From: Sphingomonas parva (ex Maeng et al. 2020)
Lineage (GTDB): Bacteria > Pseudomonadota > Alphaproteobacteria > Sphingomonadales > Sphingomonadaceae
Direction of reading: 5' to 3'
DNA: 64,000 bases
Assembly: GCF_004564275.1 (NCBI RefSeq)
Contig: NZ_SPDV01000020.1
Coordinates: forward strand, 1 to 64,000
Position 1 is the stretch's first letter, and each line of letters begins with the position of its first letter. Shown here in pieces: positions 48,437-56,938 of the stretch. A program made the position numbers and the translations under genes. Below the pieces are notes generated by a model, which saw only the letters and a list, made by a program, of their open reading frames with translations, searched no databases and was not told where the DNA came from.

Positions 48437-49393
48437 TCAGGCCTGGCAGCCGCCGAGCCGGCGCAGGCTGGCCTCGATCAGCGGCCGCACCTCGTTGGCC
48501 GGCATCGCAGCAAGGGTCTTCAGCGGGCGATCCTTGCCGATCTCCGCGGCGACGAGATAGCCGACGTAATAACCGTAGCGGGGCGGCAGCGGGCCGCCCG
48601 ATGCCCGTCCCATGAACAAGGGCCGGATATCCTCGTCGCTGGTGGAGTCGAGCTGCGCGACGATCGGGCAGAGCGCCGCGCGGCGGTCCTTCTCGACCGC
48701 CGGGCGCAGCGGCACCGGCTGGGTGAGCAGCAGCTGGTCGTCGCTGGCCGCCGGATTGAGCCGGTGTGCCACATAGGTGGCGAGACCCTCGTTCCACAGG
48801 CCGCACCAGAGCGCATCACAGTCGGAGAACGTGCGCCCGTGCAGCAGATGGAAGAGCTCGTGATGGAAGAAGGGCCGGATGTCGCGGTCGCCATGGATGC
48901 GGGCGATCACGTCTGCGCCGAACATCAGCCGGCTTCCGCCCGGCAGATCGCGCGTGCCGCCGTCGAACTCGCCGGCGCTGTGGACGAGGAGGATCGGCGG
49001 GTAGTCGGTCATCGGGCCGAATTCGGCCTCGAAACTGTGCTGCGCCGGGACGAGGGCAGCGGCGAAGCGATCGCGCACCGCCTCGATCGCCGTCCGCTGC
49101 TCAGGCCAGCTCTTCAACGCGCTCAGGATCGCCGCGTCATAGCCCGGAAAGGGCGAGCGGCCGCTGTAGAAGCCGGGTAGCCGGGTGGCGAAATAGGCCT
49201 TGAACGCCTCCAGCCGCGCCGCATCGGCCTGTCCCTCGCTCTGGGCCTGGAAGGCGGCGAAATCGTCGACCAGATCGACGAACGCGAGCGGCGTCGAGGC
49301 TCGCGCTCCCTCGGCTGTCTCAGGGCGCCGGTCGGTCGCGGTACAGGCGCAGAGCGCCGCCACGACCAGCAGCAACGAAGCAATCCTTCCCAT
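48437..49393 (-). CDS. Predicted secreted Zn-dependent protease (DUF2268-like)
   Basis: 318 residues from the ATG at 49393 (a GTG at 49411, coupled to the previous stop, is also possible). Signal with lipobox (IASLLLVVAALCACTATD). The metal motif FFHHELFHLLHG (HExxH, near residue 175) and the downstream Glu in LWNEGLATYVAHRL form a gluzincin-type site. It may cleave peptides in the periplasm or outer envelope. The gene follows DUF1232 with near-overlap. Confidence 0.82.
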   Translation of the reverse strand: MGRIASLLLVVAALCACTATDRRPETAEGARASTPLAFVDLVDDFAAFQAQSEGQADAARLEAFKAYFATRLPGFYSGRSPFPGYDAAILSALKSWPEQRTAIEAVRDRFAAALVPAQHSFEAEFGPMTDYPPILLVHSAGEFDGGTRDLPGGSRLMFGADVIARIHGDRDIRPFFHHELFHLLHGRTFSDCDALWCGLWNEGLATYVAHRLNPAASDDQLLLTQPVPLRPAVEKDRRAALCPIVAQLDSTSDEDIRPLFMGRASGGPLPPRYGYYVGYLVAAEIGKDRPLKTLAAMPANEVRPLIEASLRRLGGCQA

Positions 49394-49407
49394 CCTGTCC
49401 CCCAAAG

Positions 49408-49797
49408 TCACTCATAGGTCCAGATCCAGACCTGCCACACGGCCAGCGCGGCAACCAGCCATAGAGCCACGACGATCGCTGCCCCCCAGGCCGATTTCGG
49501 GCGCCCGGCCGCGGCGGCGGCGGCGGCGCGGTGCTCCGCGAACAGGCCCTTCGGCAGCAGACGGACGAACAGCCACAGGCCGAGGGGGATGAGGATCGCG
49601 TCGTCGACCAGCCCGAGCACCGGAATGAAATCCGGGATCAGGTCGATCGGCGACAGCGCGTAGGCCGCGACGAGCAGGCCGAGGGCCCGGGCATGCCAGG
49701 GGCAGCGCGGGTCGCGCGCCGCCAGCCAGACGGCGTGCACGTCGATCCGCAGCCGCTCGGCCAGCGAGGGACGGACCTTCGGATCCGCGCGACTCAT
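49408..49797 (-). CDS. DUF1232 (YkvA) family membrane protein
   Basis: 129 residues. The family motif RCPWHARALGLLVAAYALSP, then IDLIPDFIPVLGLVDDAILI, is diagnostic. A C-terminal helix (WGAAIVVALWLVAALAVWQV) makes it a membrane protein. Function unknown. Confidence 0.9.
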   Translation of the reverse strand: MSRADPKVRPSLAERLRIDVHAVWLAARDPRCPWHARALGLLVAAYALSPIDLIPDFIPVLGLVDDAILIPLGLWLFVRLLPKGLFAEHRAAAAAAAGRPKSAWGAAIVVALWLVAALAVWQVWIWTYE

Positions 49798-49816
49798 CGC
49801 GGCGCGTCCCTGCGCC

Positions 49817-50998
49817 TCAGAGCACCTCGAACAGCCCGGCCGCGCCCATGCCGCCGCCGACGCACATCGTCACCACGACGAAGCGGGCGCCGCGGCGCTT
49901 GCCCTCGATGAGGGCGTGACCGGTCATCCGGGCGCCCGACATGCCGTAGGGGTGGCCGATCGAGATCGAGCCGCCGTTGACGTTCATCTTCTCGTCAGGG
50001 ATGCCGAGCTGGTCCTGGCAGTAGAGCACCTGGACGGCGAAGGCCTCGTTCAGCTCCCAGAGATCGATATCGGCCACCGTGAGACCGAAACGGCCGAGCA
50101 GCTTCGGCACCGCAAAGACCGGGCCGATGCCCATCTCGTCCGGCTCCGTCCCCGCCACGGCCATGCCGACGTAGCGGCCGAGCGGCGTCAGGCCGCGCTT
50201 GGCGGCGAGGCCCGCCTCCATCAGCACGCAGGCGGAGGCGCCGTCGGAGAGCTGAGACGCATTGCCGGCGGTGATCGCACCTTCCGGCCCCATCACCGGG
50301 TGCAGCTTCTTGAGGTCCTCGATGGTGGTCGACGGACGGTTGCCCTCGTCCCTGGCGATGGTGACCTCGTGCATCGAGGTCTCGCCGGTCTCCTTGCTGG
50401 TCACCTTCATGGTGGCGGTGACCGGCACGATCTCGTCGTCGAACTTGCCGGCGGCCTGCGCTGCGGCGGTGCGCTGCTGCGACCTCAGCGCATATTCGTC
50501 CTGGCGGTCGCGGCTGACCGAGTAGCGCTTGCCGACCACCTCGGCGGTCTGGATCATCGGCATGTAGACGCCATTGTGCATCGACAGCAGCTCCGGGTCG
50601 GGTCCGAGGCGCATCTCCGGCGTCTGGACGAGCGAGATCGATTCGACACCGCCGGCGACAGCGACGTCCATCCGATCGACGATGATCTGCTTCGCGGCAG
50701 TGGCGATCGCCATCAGGCCGGAGGCGCATTGGCGGTCGATCGACATTCCGGACACGGTGACGGGCAAGCCGGCGCGCAGCGCCGCGGTACGGCCGATCGT
50801 CGTCTGCACCCCCTGCTGGAGCGCGGCGCCGATGATGCAATCGTCGACCTCGGCGGGATCGATGCGGGCGCGCTCGACCGCCGCGCGGATCGCATGCGCC
50901 GCAAGGGTAGGGGAGGGCGTCGCGTTGAACGCGCCGCGATAGGCTTTCCCTATCGCGGTGCGCGCGGTCGAGACGATGACGGCTTCACGATTGGCCAT
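49817..50998 (-). CDS. Thiolase (acetyl-CoA acyltransferase)
   Basis: 393 residues from the ATG at 50998 (AGGAG upstream). Catalytic Cys in [20 protein letters not shown] (near residue 90), His in [17 protein letters not shown] and Cys in [18 protein letters not shown]. It condenses or cleaves acyl-CoA. Part of a short cluster with CMD and MaoC proteins, so beta-oxidation or aromatic breakdown is likely. PHB synthesis is the alternative, but phaZ is distant. Confidence 0.93.
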   Translation of the reverse strand: MANREAVIVSTARTAIGKAYRGAFNATPSPTLAAHAIRAAVERARIDPAEVDDCIIGAALQQGVQTTIGRTAALRAGLPVTVSGMSIDRQCASGLMAIATAAKQIIVDRMDVAVAGGVESISLVQTPEMRLGPDPELLSMHNGVYMPMIQTAEVVGKRYSVSRDRQDEYALRSQQRTAAAQAAGKFDDEIVPVTATMKVTSKETGETSMHEVTIARDEGNRPSTTIEDLKKLHPVMGPEGAITAGNASQLSDGASACVLMEAGLAAKRGLTPLGRYVGMAVAGTEPDEMGIGPVFAVPKLLGRFGLTVADIDLWELNEAFAVQVLYCQDQLGIPDEKMNVNGGSISIGHPYGMSGARMTGHALIEGKRRGARFVVVTMCVGGGMGAAGLFEVL

Positions 50999-51000
50999 GA

Positions 51001-51552
51001 TCAAGCTCCTGTTGAAGGCAGAATGGGCATCCCCTGCTCGGGGGCTAGAGCGAGCGCGCCGCAGATCAGCGACACGCCGTGATAGAAAGCGACGAGCTGG
51101 ATGACCTCCAGTATCTGGTCGTCGGAGCAGTGAGCACGCAGGTGCTCGAATTCCTCATCGTCGAGGCGCTTGCGATCGATCAGGGCGTCGGTGGTCTCGA
51201 GCAGCGCGACCTCCGCGTCCGACCACAAGCTCCGGTCGATCGCCGGCGCGGCCGTATCCCGAAGCTGCGCCGCGCTGAGCTCCGCTCGCGCGCCGAACAG
51301 CGTCGCGTGGATTCCCCATTCGTAGCTGCAGCCGCACCGGGCGGTGGTGCGATCAATCACGATCTCGCGCTCGCGAAGCGGCAGGGGACCCTTGTCCAGC
51401 AAGGATCCTGCGGCGAACTTCGTCCAGGCACGCTCCGACGTCGCGATGCTCCGAAACAGCGCGAGCGGAGGCACGTCCGGCGGCATCGTCCGCGTCATCG
51501 CCTCTGCGAACCAGTCCGGCCACGGCGCTTCGAGAGGCGCGATCCGGCTCAC
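51001..51552 (-). CDS. Carboxymuconolactone decarboxylase family protein
   Basis: 183 residues from a GTG overlapping the MaoC stop. The CMD motif: [20 protein letters not shown], then HATLFG, with the Cys pair (Cys-Gly-Cys) and His of peroxidase-like members, and [19 protein letters not shown]. Probably an alkylhydroperoxidase-like or decarboxylase-like enzyme in the same operon as the thiolase and MaoC; substrate unknown. Confidence 0.85.
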   Translation of the reverse strand: MSRIAPLEAPWPDWFAEAMTRTMPPDVPPLALFRSIATSERAWTKFAAGSLLDKGPLPLREREIVIDRTTARCGCSYEWGIHATLFGARAELSAAQLRDTAAPAIDRSLWSDAEVALLETTDALIDRKRLDDEEFEHLRAHCSDDQILEVIQLVAFYHGVSLICGALALAPEQGMPILPSTGA

Positions 51553-52004
51553 AGGAAGATCAGTCCGATCCAGGCGGCGGTCAGGGCGGGCTTGTCCTCG
51601 CCTTCGATCTCCACCGTCACGTCGTGGACGAACTGCCACTGCCCCCGCCGCTTTTCCTCTACCGAACTGAGCACGAAGCGGCCGCGCACCCGGCGGCCGG
51701 AGCGGACCGGCGCTATGAAGCGGACCCGTTCGAAGCCGTAGTTCACGGCCATCTTGATGCCGTCGGGCACCAGCATCACGCCCGCGGCCATCTGGCTGAG
51801 CAGCGACAGGGTGAGGAAGCCGTGGGCGATCGTGCCTCCGAACGGCGTCCGTGCCGCCGCCTGCGGATCGACATGGATGAACTGGTGATCGCCGGTCACG
51901 TCGGCGAAGGTGTCGATCGCCTGCTGATCGACGACGATCCAGGGCGAGACGCCGATCTCCTCGCCGACCCTGCTGCTGATGTCCTCGATCGCCGCGAGCG
52001 GCAT
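51549..52004 (-). CDS. MaoC family dehydratase
   Basis: 151 residues from the ATG at 52004. Hotdog-fold (R)-specific enoyl-CoA hydratase: VDQQAIDTFADVTGDHQFIH, then PFGGTIAHGFLTLSLL, with the Asp and His of the active site. First of the MaoC-CMD-thiolase operon. It could feed beta-oxidation or (R)-hydroxyacyl-CoA supply. Confidence 0.9.
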   Translation of the reverse strand: MPLAAIEDISSRVGEEIGVSPWIVVDQQAIDTFADVTGDHQFIHVDPQAAARTPFGGTIAHGFLTLSLLSQMAAGVMLVPDGIKMAVNYGFERVRFIAPVRSGRRVRGRFVLSSVEEKRRGQWQFVHDVTVEIEGEDKPALTAAWIGLIFL

Positions 52005-52183
52005 GTCGCTTCCCCAATTGCGCGTCGGCGGCCGCCGACCAGAGGGTCCTAAAGCCCTCGACGCCGCGGACTCAAGCCTTGCCCGCGCCGGTCGAGAGCA
52101 TCGGGCGAGCGCGACGCTACGGCATTGCCGGGGATGGCGCTGCAATTTTTTGGCCGGCTCGCGGCGGTGCCCGTCTTCGTGCC

Positions 52184-52636
52184 TCAGACGGGCAGCGCGA
52201 CTCCGCTCTTCACCTCCTCGATCACCGGGTAGCTTCGCGTCTCTCGTACCCCCGGCATTTCGGCGAGCGTGGTGAGGAAGACGCGGTAGGTGCCCATATC
52301 GGGCATGCGCAGCTTCAGCAGATAGTCGAAGCCGCCGGCCACCATGTGGCATTCGATGATCTCCGCCCGCTCGCGCACGGCTTCGGCGAACTCGCGGAAG
52401 ACGTCGCCGGTGGTGCGGTCCAGCGTCACCTCGATGAAGATCAGCAGCGGCTGTCCGAGCTTCTCCGGATCGAGCAAGGCGGCGTAGCCGAGGATGTAGC
52501 CGCGCTCGCGCAGCCGCCGCATCCGCTCGAGGCAAGCGGACGGAGACATGCCGCACCGGGCGGCGAGCTCCTGATTGGTGATGCGACCATCCTCCTGAAG
52601 GATGCGCAGCAGCTTCCTGTCGGTCTCGCTCAACAT
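52184..52636 (-). CDS. Lrp/AsnC family regulator, probable proline-responsive PutR
   Basis: 150 residues. N-terminal helix-turn-helix (LSETDRKLLRILQEDGRITN, then QELAARCGMSPSACLERM) and a C-terminal effector domain (CHMVAGGFDYLLKLR, MPGVRETRSYPVIEEVK). It is divergent from putA with about 106 bases between, the standard alphaproteobacterial arrangement of a proline-responsive activator. No ribosome site is visible, so the mRNA may be leaderless. Confidence 0.85.
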   Translation of the reverse strand: MLSETDRKLLRILQEDGRITNQELAARCGMSPSACLERMRRLRERGYILGYAALLDPEKLGQPLLIFIEVTLDRTTGDVFREFAEAVRERAEIIECHMVAGGFDYLLKLRMPDMGTYRVFLTTLAEMPGVRETRSYPVIEEVKSGVALPV

Positions 52637-52677
52637 GGGAAATTCGCTGTATCCGCCTCTTGCCGAAGGATCTGCGG

Positions 52678-52711
52678 GAAATCCGTCAGAGACCCGCGAA
52701 ATTACGTCAGA
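52678..52711. promoter_or_regulatory. Candidate PutR operator repeats
   Basis: GAAATcCGTCAGA (52678-52690) and GAAATtaCGTCAGA (52698-52711) are direct repeats 20 bases apart, two helical turns. A weaker GAAAT lies at 52639. They are in the divergent putR-putA region, directly upstream of putA. Confidence 0.5.
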
Positions 52712-52742
52712 TTTTCGGCTCGCGACAGGCTATTCCTGCGCC

Positions 52743-55700
52743 ATGCCGACTCCGATCCATCGCGAAGCGATCCGCCGCCTTCACCGGGCTCCCGAGCCCG
52801 AGGTCCTTGCTCCCCTGCTGCGTGACGCGGCGCTTTCGCCCGAGGCGCGCCGCAGGATCGAATCGCGCGCGCTGGCGATGCTCGCCGATCTTCGCGCCGC
52901 CCAATCCTCCGGCTGGGTGAACCAGTTCCTGCAGGAATACCGGCTCAACACCTCGGAGGGCGTCGCCTTGCTGTCGCTCGCCGAGGCGTTCCTGCGGGTT
53001 CCGGACCCGGAGACCGCCGACGCGCTGATCGCCGACAAGCTCGGCAATGCGGACTGGCGCGCCCATGCCGGCAAATCGCATTCGAAGCTGGTCAATTCGG
53101 CGACCTGGGGTCTGGTGATCGGCCGCGCGCTGGTCAGCGAAAGCGAGCAGGCGAGCGCGCTCAAGCGGCTGCTCTCCCGCGCCGGCGAGCCGTTCGTCCG
53201 CCAGGCGGTCGGCGCCGCGATGCGGCTGATGGGGGAGATCTTCGTCATGGGCCGGACGATCGACGAGGCGATCGGCCGGATGGACAAGCGCGAGAACCGC
53301 GGCTTCACCGCGAGCTTCGACATGCTCGGCGAATCCGCCCGCACCTTCGCCGATGCCGAAGTCTATTTCCGCGCCTATGATCAGGCGATCCGCGCCGTCG
53401 GCCGGGTCGCCGAGCGCGGCCATTCGATCTCGGTCAAGCTCTCCGCGCTCCACCCGCGCTACGAGGTCGCGCAATACGATCGCTGCGTGCCGTCGCTGAT
53501 CGAGCAGGTCGAGGCGCTGGCGACCCTCGCCAAGGACGCCGGCATCGCCTTCACCATCGACGCGGAGGAGAGCGAGCGGCTGGAGATGAGCCTCGACATC
53601 ATCGAGGCAGTGGCCGGGCTTCCCGCGCTCCGCGGCTGGGACGGCCTCGGCATGGCCGTCCAGGCCTATGGCAAGCGCTGCCGGCCGGTGCTCGGTTGGG
53701 CCGATGCGCTCGGCGCCGCCACCGGCCGCCGCATCGCGGTCCGCCTGGTGAAGGGCGCTTATTGGGACAGCGAGATCAAGCGCACCCAGGAGCTCGGCCT
53801 GCCCGATTATCCGCTGTTCACGCGCAAGGCGGCGACCGACGTCTCCTATCTCGCCTGCGCCCGTGACATGCTGGCGGCGAGGAACATCTACCCGGCTTTC
53901 GCCACCCACAATGCGCTGACCGTCGCGACCATCCTCGAGCATGCCGGCGCGAGCCGCGACTTCGAGTTCCAGCGCCTCCACGGCATGGGCGAGGGCCTGT
54001 ACGAGCAGCTCGTCCGCGAGGAGGGCTACCACACGCGCATCTACGCCCCGGTCGGCGGCCATCGCGACCTGCTCGCCTATCTGGTGCGACGCCTGCTCGA
54101 GAACGGCGCCAATTCCAGCTTCGTCCACCAGCTCGCCGACGAAAGGCTGAGCGACGCCGAGATCCTGGCGGACCCGGTTGCCAAGATCGCGGCGGTGGGC
54201 GGCAGCCGGCATCCGGGAATCCCCTTGCCCAAGGACCTGTTCGAGCCGAGCCGCGGCAACAGCGAAGGCCTGGATTTCTCGGACCGCGCCGAGCTCGGCC
54301 GGGTCGCGCGCGTGGTAAGCGGCGGCGACAAGGCGTTCGAGGCGAAGCCGGCGGTCACGTCGGCGGGCGAGCAATGGAGCGATTGCGGCATCGAAGCCAA
54401 GGCGATGGTGTCGCGCGCGCTCGCTGCTTTCCCCACGTGGGATGCGAGGAGCATCGAGGATCGCGCCGGCTGCCTCGACCGTCTCGCCGACCTGCTCGAG
54501 CAGGAGCGCGACACGCTGATGCGGATCTGCGTCCAGGAGGCGAAAAAGACGATTCCCGACGCGCTCGCCGAAGTGCGGGAGGCGGTGGATTTCTGCCGTT
54601 ACTATGCGCAGCAGGCGCGCACCGGCCTGCAGCCGATCGAGCTGCCCGGGCCGACCGGCGAACGCAACGTGCTGAGGATGAACGGTCGCGGCGTCTGGGT
54701 GTGCATCGCGCCGTGGAACTTCCCGCTGGCGATCTTCCTCGGGCAGGTCGCGGCCGCGCTCGTCACCGGCAATGCGGTGGTCGCCAAGCCGGCGCCGCAG
54801 ACCCCCGAGATCGCCGCCTTCGCCGTCGGCCTCGCCCACGGCGTCGGTATTCCGGAGGACGTGCTGATCCTCGCGCCGGGCGGGCCGGATCTCGGCGCCG
54901 CCCTGGTCGAGGACAGCCGCATCGCCGGCATCGCCTTCACCGGCTCCACCGCGACGGCCAAGAGGATCGCCCGCGCGCTGCTCGACGACGAGGAAAGGCC
55001 GATCGTGCCGCTGATCGCCGAGACCGGCGGCATCAACGCGATGATCGTCGATTCCACCGCTTTGCCGGAGCAGGTGGTGGTCGACGTCGTCACCTCCGCC
55101 TTCCGCTCCGCCGGCCAGCGCTGCTCGGCACTGCGCCTGCTCCTGCTGCAGGAGGAGATCGCCGAGCGGACGCTGGAGATGCTCGCCGGCGCGATGGACA
55201 CGCTGATCGTCGGAGATCCGGCGCTTCCCAGCACCGACGTCGGCCCGGTCATCGACCAGGGTGCCTATGAGCGGCTGATGGGCCATCGCGAAGCGATGCG
55301 CGGTCGCTGGCTGAAGACGATCGCGGCGCCGGACAACGGCCTGTTCGTGCCGCCGACGCTGATCCGGGTCGACCAGATCGAGGACGTCCGCAAGGAATGG
55401 TTCGGTCCGTTGCTCCACGTCGCCACGTGGAAGAGCGGCGAGCTCGCCGCCACGGTCGAGCGGGTCAACCGCTCCGGCTTCGGCCTCACCATGGGCCTGC
55501 ACAGCCGCATCGCCCGCGCCGCGGAGACGGTCGAGGAGGTGGCGACGGTCGGCAATCTTTACGTCAACCGCTCGATGATCGGCGCGATCGTCGGTTCGCA
55601 GCCGTTCGGCGGCGAGGGCCTGTCGGGCACCGGCCCGAAGGCCGGCGGGCCGCATTACCTGCCGCGTTTCTGCGCCGAGCGGGTGACCAGCACCGACACG

Positions 55701-55754
55701 ACCAGCGCCGGCGGCAACGCGACGCTGCTCAGCCTCGAGGACGTGGGGCTTTAA
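52743..55754 (+). CDS. putA: Bifunctional proline dehydrogenase / glutamate-semialdehyde dehydrogenase
   Basis: 1003 residues from the ATG at 52743; the upstream open frame is promoter region. Oxidises proline to glutamate through two active sites. The FAD-binding PRODH barrel (about 50-450) has VKLSALHPRYE, VRLVKGAYWDSEIK and FATHNALTV. The aldehyde dehydrogenase domain (about 470-960) has WNFPLAIFLGQVAAALVTGN and the catalytic Cys794 in FRSAGQRCSALRLL. No N-terminal ribbon-helix-helix repressor domain is present, consistent with separate control by PutR. Length is that of the short (type A) class. Confidence 0.96.
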   Translation: MPTPIHREAIRRLHRAPEPEVLAPLLRDAALSPEARRRIESRALAMLADLRAAQSSGWVNQFLQEYRLNTSEGVALLSLAEAFLRVPDPETADALIADKLGNADWRAHAGKSHSKLVNSATWGLVIGRALVSESEQASALKRLLSRAGEPFVRQAVGAAMRLMGEIFVMGRTIDEAIGRMDKRENRGFTASFDMLGESARTFADAEVYFRAYDQAIRAVGRVAERGHSISVKLSALHPRYEVAQYDRCVPSLIEQVEALATLAKDAGIAFTIDAEESERLEMSLDIIEAVAGLPALRGWDGLGMAVQAYGKRCRPVLGWADALGAATGRRIAVRLVKGAYWDSEIKRTQELGLPDYPLFTRKAATDVSYLACARDMLAARNIYPAFATHNALTVATILEHAGASRDFEFQRLHGMGEGLYEQLVREEGYHTRIYAPVGGHRDLLAYLVRRLLENGANSSFVHQLADERLSDAEILADPVAKIAAVGGSRHPGIPLPKDLFEPSRGNSEGLDFSDRAELGRVARVVSGGDKAFEAKPAVTSAGEQWSDCGIEAKAMVSRALAAFPTWDARSIEDRAGCLDRLADLLEQERDTLMRICVQEAKKTIPDALAEVREAVDFCRYYAQQARTGLQPIELPGPTGERNVLRMNGRGVWVCIAPWNFPLAIFLGQVAAALVTGNAVVAKPAPQTPEIAAFAVGLAHGVGIPEDVLILAPGGPDLGAALVEDSRIAGIAFTGSTATAKRIARALLDDEERPIVPLIAETGGINAMIVDSTALPEQVVVDVVTSAFRSAGQRCSALRLLLLQEEIAERTLEMLAGAMDTLIVGDPALPSTDVGPVIDQGAYERLMGHREAMRGRWLKTIAAPDNGLFVPPTLIRVDQIEDVRKEWFGPLLHVATWKSGELAATVERVNRSGFGLTMGLHSRIARAAETVEEVATVGNLYVNRSMIGAIVGSQPFGGEGLSGTGPKAGGPHYLPRFCAERVTSTDTTSAGGNATLLSLEDVGL

Positions 55755-55884
55755 TCCTCCCCGCTGTGCGGGGAGGGCGACCGATCGCGAAGCCACCGCT
55801 CGAAGACATCTCTCACACGCACGAGCCCCAATGAACCCCCTCCACCACGCTCGCGCGGCGGACCCCTCCCCGCGAGCGGGGAGG
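55755..55884 (+). repeat. Palindromic repeat pair downstream of putA
   Basis: A TCCTCCCCG-CTGTG-CGGGGAGG unit (from 55755) and, inverted, CCCCTCCCCGCGAGCGGGGA plus GGA (to 55884). The intervening part includes CCCCTCCACCACGCTCGCGC. It is a relative of the 2745-3213 element with different core blocks. It occupies most of the 316 bases between putA and the BI-1 gene; nothing coding seen. Confidence 0.75.
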
Positions 55885-56070
55885 ATCTTCTGATCTTGAA
55901 CTCGCCCACCGCTCCGCATACATCTGTGGTGCGGACCGGGCCCCTCTGGCGGGCGTCTCCTCGACGCTCGTGATGTCGGACCGCATCGGGTTAGCTCGAT
56001 GCAGGTTCAGGTGCCTACGCCCTCCCTCCCGAAGCCGACCCGATCGAAGCAATTTCGATGGAGAACGGCC

Positions 56071-56784
56071 TTGAATACTCCCTTTGCGCATCCTCGGACG
56101 GGCGTCGGCGACCGTGCCGCGTTCGATGCCGGCCTCCGCCAGCACATGCTGGCGATCTACAACAACATGGGGCTGGGCCTGGTCGTCACCGGCCTCGTCG
56201 CCTTCCTGGTAGCGAGCTCGCCCGCCCTTACCGCATTGATCTTCGGCACTCCGCTGAAGTGGGTGGCGATGTTCGCGCCGCTCGCCTTCGTCTTCTTCCT
56301 CTCGTTCAGGATCGAGCGGATGAGCGTCGGCTCGGCCCGGCTCGCCTTCTTTGCCTTCGCGGCGGTGATGGGCGTGTCGATGGCGAGCATCTTCCTGGTC
56401 TTCACCGGCGCGAGCATCGCCCGCACCTTCTTCATCGCCTCGGCGATGTTCCTCAGCGTCAGCCTGTGGGGCTATACGACGAAGCGGGACCTGACGAAGG
56501 TCTCGACCTTCCTGTTCATGGGTCTGATCGGCGTCGTGATCGCCAGCATCGTCAACATCTTCCTCGCCTCGAGCGCGCTGCAGATGGTGGTCTCGCTGGT
56601 CGGCGTGCTGGTCTTCACCGGCCTCACCGCCTGGGACACGCAGCGGGCGAAATCGGACTATCTCCATTATGCGGGCACGCCGCATGCCGAGAAGCTCGGC
56701 ATCATGGGCGCGCTCTCGCTCTATTTGAACTTCGTCAACCTGTTCCAGCTGCTGCTGACCTTCACCGGCCAGCGCGAGGAATAA
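56071..56784 (+). CDS. Bax inhibitor-1/YccA family membrane protein
   Basis: About 237 residues from a TTG at 56071 with GGAGAA 5 bases before; an ATG at 55999 would add 24 residues. Seven hydrophobic segments, the family motifs YNNMGLGLVVTGLVAFLVA, GASIARTFFIASAMFLSVSL, GLTAWDTQRAKSDY and LSLYLNFVNLFQLLL. The C-terminal Asp-rich turn (TAWDTQ) is near the pH-sensing region. Likely inner-membrane, FtsH-associated or ion-leak protein. Confidence 0.9.
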   Translation: MNTPFAHPRTGVGDRAAFDAGLRQHMLAIYNNMGLGLVVTGLVAFLVASSPALTALIFGTPLKWVAMFAPLAFVFFLSFRIERMSVGSARLAFFAFAAVMGVSMASIFLVFTGASIARTFFIASAMFLSVSLWGYTTKRDLTKVSTFLFMGLIGVVIASIVNIFLASSALQMVVSLVGVLVFTGLTAWDTQRAKSDYLHYAGTPHAEKLGIMGALSLYLNFVNLFQLLLTFTGQREE

Positions 56785-56794
56785 GGCGTTTCAA

Positions 56795-56933
56795 TCCTCC
56801 CTGCGCGCGCAGCGCGTGGGGAGGGGGACCGCGCATCGCGCGGTGGAGGGGCCGGGTAGAAGCGCAAACCCCCGGCCCCTCCACCAGGCTTCGCCTGGTC
56901 CCCCTCCCCATCGCCTAACGGCGACAGGGAGGA
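56795..56933 (+). repeat. Solo copy of the inverted-repeat element (no DUF559 gene)
   Basis: Left arm 56795-56853 and right arm 56874-56933 show the same blocks as 2745-2807 and 3157-3213 (TCCTCCCTG, TGGGGAGGGGGACC, GGTGGAGGGGCC). Variable stems are GCGCGC/GCGC and AGGC/GCCT types. Only 20 bases separate the arms, against about 350 at 2.8 kb. It ends five bases before the stop of the CocE-type gene. Confidence 0.85.
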
Positions 56934-56938
56934 TTAGA

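Noticed and set aside
52707-55919. 1070-codon minus-strand frame opposite putA
   Set aside because: Shadow of putA; composition is antisense-like and no family motif was seen.
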